Assembly: GCF_001469865.1 (NCBI RefSeq)
Contig: NZ_LOPV01000091.1
Location: 1-64,000 of the forward strand
Source: Haloferax profundi
Lineage (GTDB): Archaea; Halobacteriota; Halobacteria; Halobacteriales; Haloferacaceae
Reading direction: 5' to 3'
DNA: 64,000 bases
The position numbers and the translations under genes were made by a program. Positions 1-8,328 of the stretch are shown here, one piece after another. Every line of letters starts with the position of its first letter. Positions within the stretch are counted from its first letter, which is position 1. A model generated the notes under the pieces. That model saw only the letters and a list, made by a program, of their open reading frames with translations, searched no databases and had not been told where the DNA came from.

Positions 1-1
1 G

Positions 2-439
2 GATTCACTGTCGGGTCTCGTGGACCACCTGAACCTCGTCCACGACTACCGGGCGACCGGCGACAAGTCCTATCTCGTCCAAGAGTGGCTTCCCGACGCG
101 CGTGACTACCGAGCGATGGTCGTCGACGGAACTGTCGTCGGTGCGGTCGAACGACGCCTCTCCGACCGCGCACGTGCGGACGGGCGGTGGAAACACAACG
201 TCCACCGCGGGGCCGACGCAGTCGGCGTCGACCTGCCGGAGCGACACCGCCAAATCGCCGAAACCGTGGCCGACGAACTCGGCATTCGCTACCTCGGCGT
301 GGACCTCCTCGAATCGAACGGACGGGTCGTCGTCTCGGAGACGAACGCCCGCCCGACCATCGACGACGACGCGAAGTACGACGACGACTTCTTCGACAGA
401 CTGGCGGCGCTGGTCGAGCGGGTCGCGAAAAACTCGTGA
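2..439 (+). CDS. RimK-type ATP-grasp ligase, C-terminal part
   Basis: The reading frame is open from the left window edge, so the N-terminus lies outside. What remains is the C-terminal catalytic half of an ATP-grasp fold of the RimK/LysX group, which joins an amino acid to a carboxylate or peptide using ATP. Visible features are the strand with VQEWLPDARDYRAMVV, the conserved RHNVH-like turn (WKHNVHRGA), the acidic strand YLGVDLLE and the magnesium-binding end VSETNARPTIDDD. The substrate cannot be told from this part: it could be glutamate addition to a ribosomal protein or coenzyme, or a LysX-like reaction. Family is confident; substrate is unknown. Confidence 0.85.
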   Translation, partial: DSLSGLVDHLNLVHDYRATGDKSYLVQEWLPDARDYRAMVVDGTVVGAVERRLSDRARADGRWKHNVHRGADAVGVDLPERHRQIAETVADELGIRYLGVDLLESNGRVVVSETNARPTIDDDAKYDDDFFDRLAALVERVAKNS

Positions 440-460
440 CGCTGCCGTCTCGGTCGCCGA

Positions 461-823
461 TTACTCGACGTCGATGGCGGCAGAATCCTCAGCGCGGTCG
501 AACGTGACTTGCAGGACACCGTTGTTGAAGGTGGCCGTCGCAGAGTGTTCGTCGACGCGTACCGGAAGGCGGATGCGTTCGTCGAACTCGCGGCGGTCAC
601 CGGCGGCGCTGATAGTCAGCGTCTCTCCATCGCACTTGAGGTCGATAGCGTCTTTGTCGACGCCTGGAAGGTCCGCGACGAGTCGGAGTGTAGAACCCTC
701 ATCGTACACGTCGATGTGGGTTTCGGAGGCGAATCCAGCGTCTCCTCCAGTCATGTCGTTCATCATCCGTTCGATTTCATCGAAGATGTTGTCGAACGGG
801 TCGTCGCGGTCGTCTCTGACCAT
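461..823 (-). CDS. Hsp20/alpha-crystallin family small heat shock protein
   Basis: A small heat shock protein of 120 aa, expected to hold unfolded proteins in oligomers in the cytosol. The start MVRDDRDDPFDNIFDEIERMM is typical of haloarchaeal Hsp20 proteins and is preferred over a longer frame beginning at 892, because a TATA-like element lies 28-29 nt upstream of it. The alpha-crystallin core runs from about residue 32 to 115 with LRLVADLPGVDKDAIDL and the C-terminal strand motif FNNGVLQVTF. It is one of three Hsp20 genes in the window; the other two are a tandem pair near 31 kb. It stands alone, divergent from the bacterial-type gap gene. Confidence 0.92.
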   Translation of the reverse strand: MVRDDRDDPFDNIFDEIERMMNDMTGGDAGFASETHIDVYDEGSTLRLVADLPGVDKDAIDLKCDGETLTISAAGDRREFDERIRLPVRVDEHSATATFNNGVLQVTFDRAEDSAAIDVE

Positions 824-845
824 GGGGGCCGCTATGAAATCGGAG

Positions 846-852
846 GATAAAA
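846..852 (-). promoter_or_regulatory. TATA-like element of the Hsp20 gene
   Basis: On the minus strand this reads TTTTATC and starts 29 nt upstream of the ATG at 823. This spacing predicts a leaderless or nearly leaderless transcript and supports the chosen start codon. Confidence 0.6.
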
Positions 853-1052
853 CGTTTCTGCCTGTGACAGTCATCTGGCAGTGAATCGGCATGATTTGAC
901 CGGGAGAACCCGTCTACACGCCGTCCCTCGGTCTGGCAGTCGAGGTGTACGTGTGACTGATTGTGCTCGTTTCTGAAGTGTTTTTGATTGATGGTGAAAG
1001 GTAACGTTCGATTCAATCGGATTTACCGAAACAGATATACTGTTGGCTGAGG

Positions 1053-1084
1053 GATATTCACGTGGATACTACTCGAACATGAGT
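1053..1084 (+). promoter_or_regulatory. gap promoter with TrmB-like site at the start codon
   Basis: A TATA-like GATATT (1053-1058) lies about 26 nt before the gap ATG at 1079. The segment 1070-1084 reads TACT-N7-GAGT, close to the TACT-N7/8-GAGTA motif described for haloarchaeal TrmB, and it covers the initiation codon. A site downstream of TATA would be a repressing position in the TrmB model. The match is seen in sequence; the regulator assignment is inference. Confidence 0.5.
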
Positions 1085-2131
1085 GAAAAATCCTACCTCA
1101 GCGCGGGCGAGAACGTGGACGAGTCGGACGTGGTGCGGGTGGCACTCAACGGATTCGGCCGAATCGGTCGGAACATCTTCCGTGCCGTCCTCGACAACCC
1201 CAAGGCCGAACTGGTCGCCATCAACGACGTCATGGACTTCGACGACATGGCGTATCTGGCGAAGTACGACTCCGTCATGGGGCACCTCGACGGCGTCGAA
1301 CGTGACGGCGATTCCCTGACCATCGAAGGCACGTCGGTCGGACTGTACAACGTCCAGTCCCCGGCAGAACTGCCGTGGGGCGAACTCGACGTCGACGTGG
1401 CACTCGAGTGTACGGGCATCTTCCGGACGAAAGAAGACGCCTCGGCCCACCTCGACGCGGGCGCAGACAAAGTCGTCATCTCCGCACCGCCGAAGGGCGA
1501 CGAACCGGTCAAGCAGCTCGTCTACGGTGTCAACCACGACGAGTACGAGGGCGAAGACATCGTCTCGAACGCCTCCTGTACGACGAACTCCGTCACGCCA
1601 GTGGCGAAAGTCCTCGACGACGAGTTCGGTATCGAGAACGGTCTCCTGACGACGGTTCACGCGTACACGGGGAGCCAGAACCTCATCGACGGCCCCCACT
1701 CGAAGCAGCGTCGTGGCCGCGCCGCCGCCGAGAACATCGTCCCGACGACGACGGGTGCCGCACAGGCGACGACCGAGATTCTGCCCCAACTCGACGGCAA
1801 ACTCGACGGCATGGCGATTCGCGTCCCTGTTCCGAACGGCTCGCTCACCGAACTCGTCGTTCGACTCGAAGACAAGCCGTCTGTCGACGAAATCAACGAC
1901 GCCTTCCGCGCCGCTGCCGACTCCGGTCCGCTGGCGGGCGTCCTCGGCTACACCGACGACGAAGTCACGTCGCGTGACATCCTCGGCCTGCCGTTCTCCA
2001 GTACCGTCGACCTGAACACGACGAACCAGGTCAACGACGGCGGCCTCTACAAGATTCTGACGTGGTACGACAACGAGTACGGCTTCTCCAACCGGATGCT
2101 CGACGTCGCACACTTCATCACGCACCAGTAA
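1079..2131 (+). CDS. gap: Glyceraldehyde-3-phosphate dehydrogenase, bacterial type I
   Basis: Glycolytic enzyme of 350 aa that oxidises glyceraldehyde-3-phosphate with phosphate and NAD(P) to 1,3-bisphosphoglycerate in the cytosol. The Rossmann motif NGFGRIGRN is at residues 24-32, the catalytic Cys167 sits in NASCTTNSVTP and the C-terminal WYDNEYGF is intact. The start at 1079 is chosen over an upstream frame because NGFGRIG then has normal spacing, with a roughly 18-residue acidic N-terminal extension. It belongs to the bacterial-like class that haloarchaea are thought to have acquired, distinct from the archaeal type II enzyme encoded at 6053-7120. Pgk, the next enzyme, follows with one lipoprotein gene between. 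Confidence 0.96.
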   Translation: MSEKSYLSAGENVDESDVVRVALNGFGRIGRNIFRAVLDNPKAELVAINDVMDFDDMAYLAKYDSVMGHLDGVERDGDSLTIEGTSVGLYNVQSPAELPWGELDVDVALECTGIFRTKEDASAHLDAGADKVVISAPPKGDEPVKQLVYGVNHDEYEGEDIVSNASCTTNSVTPVAKVLDDEFGIENGLLTTVHAYTGSQNLIDGPHSKQRRGRAAAENIVPTTTGAAQATTEILPQLDGKLDGMAIRVPVPNGSLTELVVRLEDKPSVDEINDAFRAAADSGPLAGVLGYTDDEVTSRDILGLPFSSTVDLNTTNQVNDGGLYKILTWYDNEYGFSNRMLDVAHFITHQ

Positions 2132-2230
2132 CCCCGTCTCGTCTCCACGTCCGCCCACCCCCGGTGGGCTGACCGCCTGTTCGTACAGACGGTCGGCGCA
2201 AGACCGATACGGCAGGCGCGTGACGCTCGA

Positions 2231-2806
2231 ATGATGCGACGCCGACAGTTCTTCTCTGGGCTGGCTGCGATGGTCGTTCCCCTCTCCGGGTGTACTGCGC
2301 CGGTTACGTCATCACCGACACCACTCTCTGACCCCGAAGCGGGGGAGATGCGCAGCCAACCGTCTCTCGTCTACCGCCTCGACGACGAGCGTCTCGTCGA
2401 GTTCAGCGCCACCACAGTCGATACCGCCGCCGACACATCCTCGAATAACATGGCTCCGTTCGACGTCTACGTCGGGCGGGGCGACCGAGTGGCGTTCGAC
2501 TCGGTTCGGTACGCGTTCACGACGAGTTCTCCCGGGATGCATCCCAGAGTGTACGTGCGGAAGATGGGTACGACCGAGTTCCCGCCGTTTACGTTCGTCG
2601 AGGACGGGCACAGCAACGCGACGATTCTCCGAATCGACGAGTTCGACGAGACCGACTTCGCTCAGTTCCCCATGCATTTTCTCTTGGCGGACGACGAGTT
2701 GCCGACGGAACTCACGGTGGCGGCCAGAATCGTCGTGACCGAACGCGACGGCGGCCGTCGATACGTCGCCGAACCGACAGCGACGGTCGAACTCGCCGAA
2801 CAGTGA
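2231..2806 (+). CDS. Tat-type lipoprotein of unknown function
   Basis: A 191-aa protein I do not recognise. The N-terminus has RRRQFFSGL followed by a hydrophobic stretch and the lipobox LSGC at residues 18-21, so it is likely exported by Tat and anchored by lipid on the outer face of the membrane. The rest is a hydrophilic, beta-rich domain without an obvious catalytic motif. An ATG directly after the first (2234) is an equally good start. It lies between gap and pgk on the same strand, 99 bp after gap and 57 bp before pgk, and may be co-transcribed with them, but the sequence gives no link to glycolysis. Confidence 0.8.
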   Translation: MMRRRQFFSGLAAMVVPLSGCTAPVTSSPTPLSDPEAGEMRSQPSLVYRLDDERLVEFSATTVDTAADTSSNNMAPFDVYVGRGDRVAFDSVRYAFTTSSPGMHPRVYVRKMGTTEFPPFTFVEDGHSNATILRIDEFDETDFAQFPMHFLLADDELPTELTVAARIVVTERDGGRRYVAEPTATVELAEQ

Positions 2807-2863
2807 GGCGGTTCTCGCCCGTTTTGCCCACGACTAAGTGACTCGCCACCCTTCCCTCGCGTG

Positions 2864-4072
2864 ATGACGTTCAAGACCCTCGACGACCTCGAATCCGAAC
2901 AGCGTGTCCTCGTTCGCCTCGACCTCAACTCGCCCGTCGAAGACGGCGCAGTACAGGATAACCGACGATTCGACCGCCACGCCGAGACGGTTCGAGAACT
3001 CGCCGAAGGAGGCCACCGCGTCGTCCTGATGGCCCACCAGGGGCGACCCGGCGGCGACGACTTCGTCTCGCTCGAACAGCACGCCGGCATCGTGGCCGAC
3101 CACGTCGGGAAGGATGTCAAATTCGTCGCCGACACCTACGGCGACGAGGCCATCGACGCCATCGAGTCGCTCGACGCGGGCGAGATTCTCCTCCTCGAAA
3201 ACACACGCATGTGCGACGAGGAACTCCCCGAAGAAGACCCTGAAGTCAAGGCCGACACCGAGTTCGTCCAGACGCTCGCACCGCACTTCGACGCGTACGT
3301 CAACGACGCCTACTCGGCGGCCCACCGGTCGCACGCCTCGCTGGTCGGGTTCGCCCTCGAACTCCCTGCCTACGCGGGACGCGTGATGGAAACCGAGTAC
3401 GAGGCGAACTCCTCCATCGCCACTCGTGAGTTCGACGGACAGGTCACGATGGTCGTCGGCGGCACGAAAGCGACCGACGTCATCGACGTGATGAACAACC
3501 TCGGCGACAAGGTCGACCAGTTCCTGCTGGGCGGCATCGCGGGCGAACTGTTCCTCCGCGCCGCCGGCAACGACGTCGGATTCGACCTCGAAGGCATGGA
3601 CTTCTTCGACGACCAGTGGGAGGCCAACCGCGAGACCATCGAATCCCTGCTCGACGAACGTGGCGACCAAATCAAACTCGCCGTGGACCTCGCGTACGAA
3701 GACGAGAACGACGAACGCGGCGAAATCGCCGTCGCCAACATCACGGAGAAAGACCGCCCGTACCTCGACGTCGGGTCGACGACTGTCGACGAATACGACC
3801 CCATCATCCGCGACTCCGAGGCCGTCTTCGTGAAAGGCGCACTCGGCCTGTTCGAAGACGAACGCTTCGCCGTCGGCACCGTCGGCGTGCTTCAGGCCAT
3901 CTCGGAGACCGATTGCTTCTCCGTCGTCGGCGGCGGCGACACGTCCCGCGCCATCGAGATGTACGGCATGGACGAGGCTGACTTCGGCCACGTCTCTATC
4001 GCGGGCGGCGCGTACATCCGCGCCCTCACCGGCGCGCCACTCGCGGGCGTCGAAGTGCTGAAACAGGACTGA
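2864..4072 (+). CDS. pgk: Phosphoglycerate kinase
   Basis: A 402-aa enzyme that transfers phosphate between 1,3-bisphosphoglycerate and ADP in lower glycolysis and, in reverse, in gluconeogenesis. The N-terminal signature is a halophilic form, VRLDLNSPVEDG at residues 17-28, followed by the substrate-binding HQGRPGG loop. The C-terminal nucleotide domain has GGTKATDV and the GGGDTSRAIE loop. Length is normal for the family. The ATG at 2864 is preferred to the GTG just before it at 2861. It sits between the two GAPDH genes, whose product it uses or makes. Confidence 0.96.
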   Translation: MTFKTLDDLESEQRVLVRLDLNSPVEDGAVQDNRRFDRHAETVRELAEGGHRVVLMAHQGRPGGDDFVSLEQHAGIVADHVGKDVKFVADTYGDEAIDAIESLDAGEILLLENTRMCDEELPEEDPEVKADTEFVQTLAPHFDAYVNDAYSAAHRSHASLVGFALELPAYAGRVMETEYEANSSIATREFDGQVTMVVGGTKATDVIDVMNNLGDKVDQFLLGGIAGELFLRAAGNDVGFDLEGMDFFDDQWEANRETIESLLDERGDQIKLAVDLAYEDENDERGEIAVANITEKDRPYLDVGSTTVDEYDPIIRDSEAVFVKGALGLFEDERFAVGTVGVLQAISETDCFSVVGGGDTSRAIEMYGMDEADFGHVSIAGGAYIRALTGAPLAGVEVLKQD

Positions 4073-4081
4073 GGACCGCTC

Positions 4082-4095
4082 TTTTCGAGTTTTTT
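4082..4095 (+). terminator. T-tract terminator after pgk
   Basis: Two T runs, TTTT (4082-4085) and TTTTTT (4090-4095), lie directly after the pgk stop codon. Archaeal terminators need only such T-rich stretches, so this is a likely end of the gap-pgk transcript. Confidence 0.5.
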
Positions 4096-4190
4096 CGGTG
4101 GTGGGTGTGACGACGTGGACCGAGTGCGCAGCACGGGGTCGGCGTGATAGTACACAAACAATAATGAGTGGTCGTCCTGAGGACGGTACT

Positions 4191-5372
4191 ATGCAGGATG
4201 CGTACATCGTGGACGCCGTGCGGACGCCCTTCGGGAGACGGAACGGGTCGTTCCGCGGCGTCCACCCGCAGGACCTCGCGGCGAAACCGCTTCTCGCGCT
4301 GGAAGAGCGAGTCGGGTTCACGGGCAGCGAAGACCCAGAGGACGTCATCTACGGATGCGTCACCCCCATCGGTGAACAGGGGATGAACATCGGCCGACTG
4401 GCACCGATGGTCGCCGGGTGGGGCGACGCCATTCCGGGCGTCCAACTCAATCGGATGTGCGGGTCCGGCCAGCAGGCAATCAACTTCGCCACGGGCCAAA
4501 TCAGAGGCGGGATGCACGATATCCTCGTCGCGGGCGGCGTCGAACACATGACGCGCGTCCCGATGGCGTCGGATTCAGCCGTCGACCGATTGACGTTCGC
4601 AGACCCGGCAAACGTCTCTGAAACGTATTTCGACCACTACGACGAACTCACGTCGCAGGGCGAAGGTGCCGAACGAATCGCCGAACAGTGGGGACTCTCG
4701 CGAGACGACGTGGACCAGATTGCAGTCGACTCGCAGTCGCGGTGGGGACGTGCCGCCGACGCCGGGAAGTACGACGAACAGGTCGTCCCAGTCGAGGTGG
4801 CGGTGGACGGCGAGACTCGCGTCGTGACCGAGGACGAACACCCGCGCCCGGCGACTGACGTGGAGACGCTTGGAACCCTTCCGCTCGCGTTCCGTGAGGA
4901 AGGAGAGGGCGTCATCCATCCTGGAAACGCCTCTGGCATCGTCGACGGCGCGGCGGCGACACTCGTCGCATCCGGTGACGCCTGCGAGGAGTACGGATGG
5001 GAACCGAAAGCCCGCATCGTCGATACCCACGTCGTCGGCGTCGACCCGACGACGATGCTCACGGGACCGATTCCGGCGACGAAGGAGATTCTCGACCGAA
5101 ACGGGCTGGACATCGACGACATCGACCGATTCGAAGTAAACGAGGCGTTCGCGTCGGTCATCGGTGCGTGGCTCGCCGAGACCGGTGCAGACTGGGAACA
5201 GACGAACGTCTGGGGCGGGGCCATCGCACACGGGCATCCCCTCGGCGCGACGGGGGCGGCACTCCTCGGTAAACTCCCGTACCAACTCGAAGACTGCGGC
5301 GGGCGGTACGGCCTGTGTACGATGTGTATCGGATTCGGACAGGGCATCGCGACGCTCGTCGAACGCGTCTGA
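4191..5372 (+). CDS. Thiolase family protein (acetyl-CoA C-acetyltransferase-like)
   Basis: A 393-aa thiolase that condenses or cleaves acyl-CoA with acetyl-CoA, used in fatty-acid, ketone-body or polyhydroxyalkanoate metabolism. The nucleophile Cys90 is in LNRMCGSGQQA, followed by the C-terminal NEAFASV, GGAIAHGHPLGATGA with the catalytic His, and CIGFGQG with the second Cys. So all thiolase active-site residues are present. No OB-fold (DUF35) or HMG-CoA synthase partner is adjacent, which separates it from the mevalonate-type archaeal thiolase. The start at 4191 fits an AT-rich element about 30 nt upstream (4155-4165); an in-frame ATG at 4164 is the alternative. Acyl-chain preference is unknown. 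Confidence 0.92.
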   Translation: MQDAYIVDAVRTPFGRRNGSFRGVHPQDLAAKPLLALEERVGFTGSEDPEDVIYGCVTPIGEQGMNIGRLAPMVAGWGDAIPGVQLNRMCGSGQQAINFATGQIRGGMHDILVAGGVEHMTRVPMASDSAVDRLTFADPANVSETYFDHYDELTSQGEGAERIAEQWGLSRDDVDQIAVDSQSRWGRAADAGKYDEQVVPVEVAVDGETRVVTEDEHPRPATDVETLGTLPLAFREEGEGVIHPGNASGIVDGAAATLVASGDACEEYGWEPKARIVDTHVVGVDPTTMLTGPIPATKEILDRNGLDIDDIDRFEVNEAFASVIGAWLAETGADWEQTNVWGGAIAHGHPLGATGAALLGKLPYQLEDCGGRYGLCTMCIGFGQGIATLVERV

Positions 5373-5437
5373 GAGCAGCGCCGACCGGGAGAAACCCTCG
5401 GCTAACGTTGAAACCCGATGCCCACGAAGTGTCAGCT

Positions 5438-5926
5438 ATGAAACTCGGTGTCGTCTCCGATACGCACGACAACCTCGACTACGTCGAGGCGGCAGTAGCA
5501 CACTTCGAAGCAGAAGACGTCGACGTGGTCGTCCACTGCGGAGACATCGTCTCGCCCTTCTCGGCCACGCCGTTCGACGCGGACTTCGAGTTCCACGCGG
5601 TCCGCGGCAACAACGACGGCGAGTGGAAACTCCGCGGCATCGTCCAGTCGATTGGCACCTACCACGACGACTTCGCACACCTGACACTCGACGGACAGGA
5701 GATAGCCGTCTACCACGGGACCGAATCGGGTCTCGTGGACGCCCTCGTCGACTCGGAGACGTACGATTACGTCCTCCGCGGCCACACCCACGAGAAGACG
5801 CTCGAATATCACGGCAAGACGACGCACATCAACCCCGGTGGACTGCCGATTCCGGGAGCAGACGAGTCGTTCCACGTCGCCGTCGTGGACTTAGGAACTG
5901 GAAACGTCTCGTTCGAGACACTGTAG
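5438..5926 (+). CDS. YfcE/MJ0936-type metallophosphoesterase
   Basis: A 162-aa calcineurin-like phosphodiesterase of the small YfcE/MJ0936 group, which binds two metal ions and cleaves phosphodiesters. All metal motifs are visible: SDTHDN at residues 7-12, HCGDI, GNND and GHTHE. Members act on bis-p-nitrophenyl phosphate in vitro; the physiological substrate is not known. The start at 5438 puts the first metal motif in its usual place. It lies 65 bp downstream of the thiolase on the same strand and converges with type II gap. Confidence 0.9.
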   Translation: MKLGVVSDTHDNLDYVEAAVAHFEAEDVDVVVHCGDIVSPFSATPFDADFEFHAVRGNNDGEWKLRGIVQSIGTYHDDFAHLTLDGQEIAVYHGTESGLVDALVDSETYDYVLRGHTHEKTLEYHGKTTHINPGGLPIPGADESFHVAVVDLGTGNVSFETL

Positions 5927-6052
5927 TCGAATCGGCCGACAGACACGCACGACAGAACGTGTAAGGGATGCTCTCACACGGGGCGAGGAGAGACGAGAGG
6001 GAGTGGGTGGTCGAAATACGCGAGAAAGTGGGCTGAACAGACGATTCGCCGA

Positions 6053-7120
6053 TTAGTCGTCGGCGAACTCCGCGCGCGCCTGCTCAGAGAATCCAGAAGG
6101 GTCGCCGGAGATACCGACGCCGAGTTTGCGGTCGGTGAGTTCCATGCTCGTCTTCTGGTCTTCGAGTTCGAACATCGCGCGAATCGCGTCGACGTTCTCG
6201 GGAATCACGTCGGACTCCTGGTGGATGGCCTGGAAGAGGTAGAGGTCACGGCCGTTCACGCCGATGGACTCGCCCCAGACACAGTTCTCCCAGAGGTCAC
6301 CACGCGGGCGTTCTGCGTCGAGTGCGAGGTCCTTGAGTTTGCCCGCGCCATCGATGCCGAGGCCTTCCGGGACGACGTAGATGCGGTCTTCGCCTTCGAG
6401 CAGTTGGCGGACGTGCGCACCCGTCACGTCGTCTTCGAGCGTGACGTTGAGAGCGTGGACGTGCATCAGGGTCGCCGGAACCTTCAGACCGAGCGTGTCG
6501 ATTTCGAGGTCCGGGAAGATAGTCTTCACGTCGGGGCCGTGGTGCGAAGGCACCTTGATTGGGTTCGGCAGAATGTCGTTGATGGGGCCGCGAGAGTTCT
6601 GGCCGGGGTCGCCGCCACGGCGGACGAGCGTCGCGCGAACCTTCTCGACACCGTACTCCTCTTCGAGGGGCGCGATGATGCGCGAGAGACCGGTCGTGTT
6701 ACACGAGACGACGCGGACGTAGTCGGCGTCGCGTGCCGCGGCGTAGTTCGACCGTGCGTTGAAACTGACGTCTGCGACGTCGGCGTCCTCGCCACCCTGG
6801 AAGATGGCGGGCGTGTGGTGAGTCTCGTACAGTTCTCGGTTCTTCGCACCGATGCCAGACGGCGTACAGTCGACGATGACGTCTGCCTCGGCGACGAGTT
6901 CGTCGACTTCGCCAGCGAGTTCGATGCCAGCCTCGGCGAACAGTGGTGCACGTTCGGGGATGGCGGCGTACATCGGGTACCCGCGTTTGACGGCAGTGTG
7001 CGCTTCGAAGTTGGGTTGCGTCTTGGCCACGCCGATAATCTCCATGTCGGGTTGCGCCTCGACCGCGTCGGCGACGCGCTTTCCGATTGTACCGTAGCCG
7101 TTGACACCCACTCGTATCAT
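6053..7120 (-). CDS. gapII: Glyceraldehyde-3-phosphate dehydrogenase, archaeal type II
   Basis: A 355-aa archaeal-type GAPDH, unrelated in most of its sequence to the bacterial-type enzyme at 1079-2131. The Rossmann motif [16 protein letters not shown] is at residues 5-20 and the catalytic Cys140 lies in VVSCNTTGL. The substrate-binding RRGGDPGQ and HHGPDVKT motifs are also present. In Haloferax the type II enzyme is the gluconeogenic one and the bacterial type is glycolytic, as I recall from genetic work; this division of labour here is inferred. The gene is divergent from the M29 peptidase and shares a 200-bp upstream region with palindromes and a TrmB-like site. Confidence 0.95.
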   Translation of the reverse strand: MIRVGVNGYGTIGKRVADAVEAQPDMEIIGVAKTQPNFEAHTAVKRGYPMYAAIPERAPLFAEAGIELAGEVDELVAEADVIVDCTPSGIGAKNRELYETHHTPAIFQGGEDADVADVSFNARSNYAAARDADYVRVVSCNTTGLSRIIAPLEEEYGVEKVRATLVRRGGDPGQNSRGPINDILPNPIKVPSHHGPDVKTIFPDLEIDTLGLKVPATLMHVHALNVTLEDDVTGAHVRQLLEGEDRIYVVPEGLGIDGAGKLKDLALDAERPRGDLWENCVWGESIGVNGRDLYLFQAIHQESDVIPENVDAIRAMFELEDQKTSMELTDRKLGVGISGDPSGFSEQARAEFADD

Positions 7121-7148
7121 GGTATGAGAGACGACCGTAGGCGACCAT

Positions 7149-7194
7149 AGTTATTTCGATGGTTAATGGCCAGAAATTAACTCTGGGGCGAGTG
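7149..7194 (-). promoter_or_regulatory. Type II gap promoter and candidate operators
   Basis: On the minus strand AAATAACT (7149-7156) is a TATA candidate 30-36 nt before the ATG at 7120. Upstream are two overlapping inverted repeats: GTTAAT/ATTAAC (7162-7167 and 7176-7181) and CCAGA/TCTGG (7170-7174 and 7182-7186). At 7179-7194 the plus strand reads AACTC-N7-AGTG, a 7-of-9 match to the TrmB palindrome TACTC-N7-AGTA. It is placed upstream of TATA, an activating position in the TrmB model. Confidence 0.45.
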
Positions 7195-7321
7195 AGTCAC
7201 TGGATTTTCTCCGAAGTGAGTGAAGTTGTGATTGGGACGCTGGGCGGCCAGATAGACGACAGAACCGACCGGGGGCGGCCAGATGGGAACGCCTAACCCG
7301 GCAGGTATCGCAGAGTGTCGC

Positions 7322-8281
7322 ATGACGACGGACGACTCCGACCTCCGCGCCGCCAGCCAGACGGCAGTCCATCAGTGTCTCGACCTCCAATCCGACGAAT
7401 CTCTCCTCGTCGTCACCGACGACAAGCGCCAGCGCATCGGCGAGGCGCTCTACGAGGTTGCCTGCGAGGTGACCGACGACGCGTCTATCGTCCGGTACCC
7501 GCCGGGCAACCAACACGGCGAAGAACCGCCTGCACCGGTCGCCGCGGCGATGGCCGAATCCGACGCCTTCCTCGCGCCGACGACGAAGAGCCTCAGCCAC
7601 ACCCGCGCCCGCGGCACCGCCTGCGACGCCGGTGCTCGCGGAGCGACCCTTCCGGGAATCACCGAAGACGTGTTCGTCACCGGCCTCGACGCCGACTACG
7701 ACCGCATCTACGACCACAGCGAGGCGATGCTCGACGCCGTCGGCGACGCCGACGAAGTTCGCGTGACCACCGAGAAGGGTACGGACATCACTTTCGTCCG
7801 CGGTGACCGCGAGTGGCTTGCCGACACGGGCGACATCTCCGACGCTGGGTCGTTCTCGAACCTCCCCGCCGGTGAAATCTTCCTCAGCCCCGAATCCGCA
7901 ACGGGCACCTACGTCGTCGACGGGACGATGATGCCCCACGGACTCCTCGACGAGGGCCAAGACCTCCGCTTCGAGGTCGAAGACGGCTACGTCACCGAGA
8001 TTTCTGACGACGACATCCGCGAACAGGTCGAAGCCGCGGCCGAGGAAGTCGGCCAAGACGCGTTCAACCTCGCCGAAATCGGTATCGGCACCAACGTCGG
8101 CGTGACCGAACTCGTTGGCTCCGTCCTCCTCGACGAGAAGGCCGCCGGCACGGTCCACATCGCCATCGGCGACGACGCGGGCATCGGCGGCGACACCGAC
8201 GCCCCACTCCACCTCGACGGCATCATCCGCGACCCGACGGTGTACGCCGACGGCGAAGAAGTCGACCTGCCGCAACCGTAG
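7322..8281 (+). CDS. M29-like aminopeptidase
   Basis: A 319-aa protein resembling the M29 (aminopeptidase T) metallopeptidases, which remove N-terminal residues from peptides using two metal ions in the cytosol. Expected ligand regions are visible: the acidic motif AEIGIGTN, the THIAIGDD-like strand VHIAIGDDAGIGG and the C-terminal APLHLDGII with His-Leu-Asp. The M29 N-terminal half is shorter than in bacterial enzymes of about 410 aa. The start at 7322 (MTTDDSDLRAASQTAV) is chosen because residues before it are not conserved in character. It stands alone between type II gap and a PQQ lipoprotein on the opposite strand. Confidence 0.8.
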   Translation: MTTDDSDLRAASQTAVHQCLDLQSDESLLVVTDDKRQRIGEALYEVACEVTDDASIVRYPPGNQHGEEPPAPVAAAMAESDAFLAPTTKSLSHTRARGTACDAGARGATLPGITEDVFVTGLDADYDRIYDHSEAMLDAVGDADEVRVTTEKGTDITFVRGDREWLADTGDISDAGSFSNLPAGEIFLSPESATGTYVVDGTMMPHGLLDEGQDLRFEVEDGYVTEISDDDIREQVEAAAEEVGQDAFNLAEIGIGTNVGVTELVGSVLLDEKAAGTVHIAIGDDAGIGGDTDAPLHLDGIIRDPTVYADGEEVDLPQP

Positions 8282-8328
8282 GACGCCTGCCACTCACTCG
8301 AACGGCCCGACACCCGCCCGTTTTCGAC

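Noticed and set aside
4172-4184. Short hairpin CGTCC-TGA-GGACG before the thiolase gene as a terminator or riboswitch
   Set aside because: Five base pairs with a three-base loop are too weak, and the thiolase start lies too close for a riboswitch.
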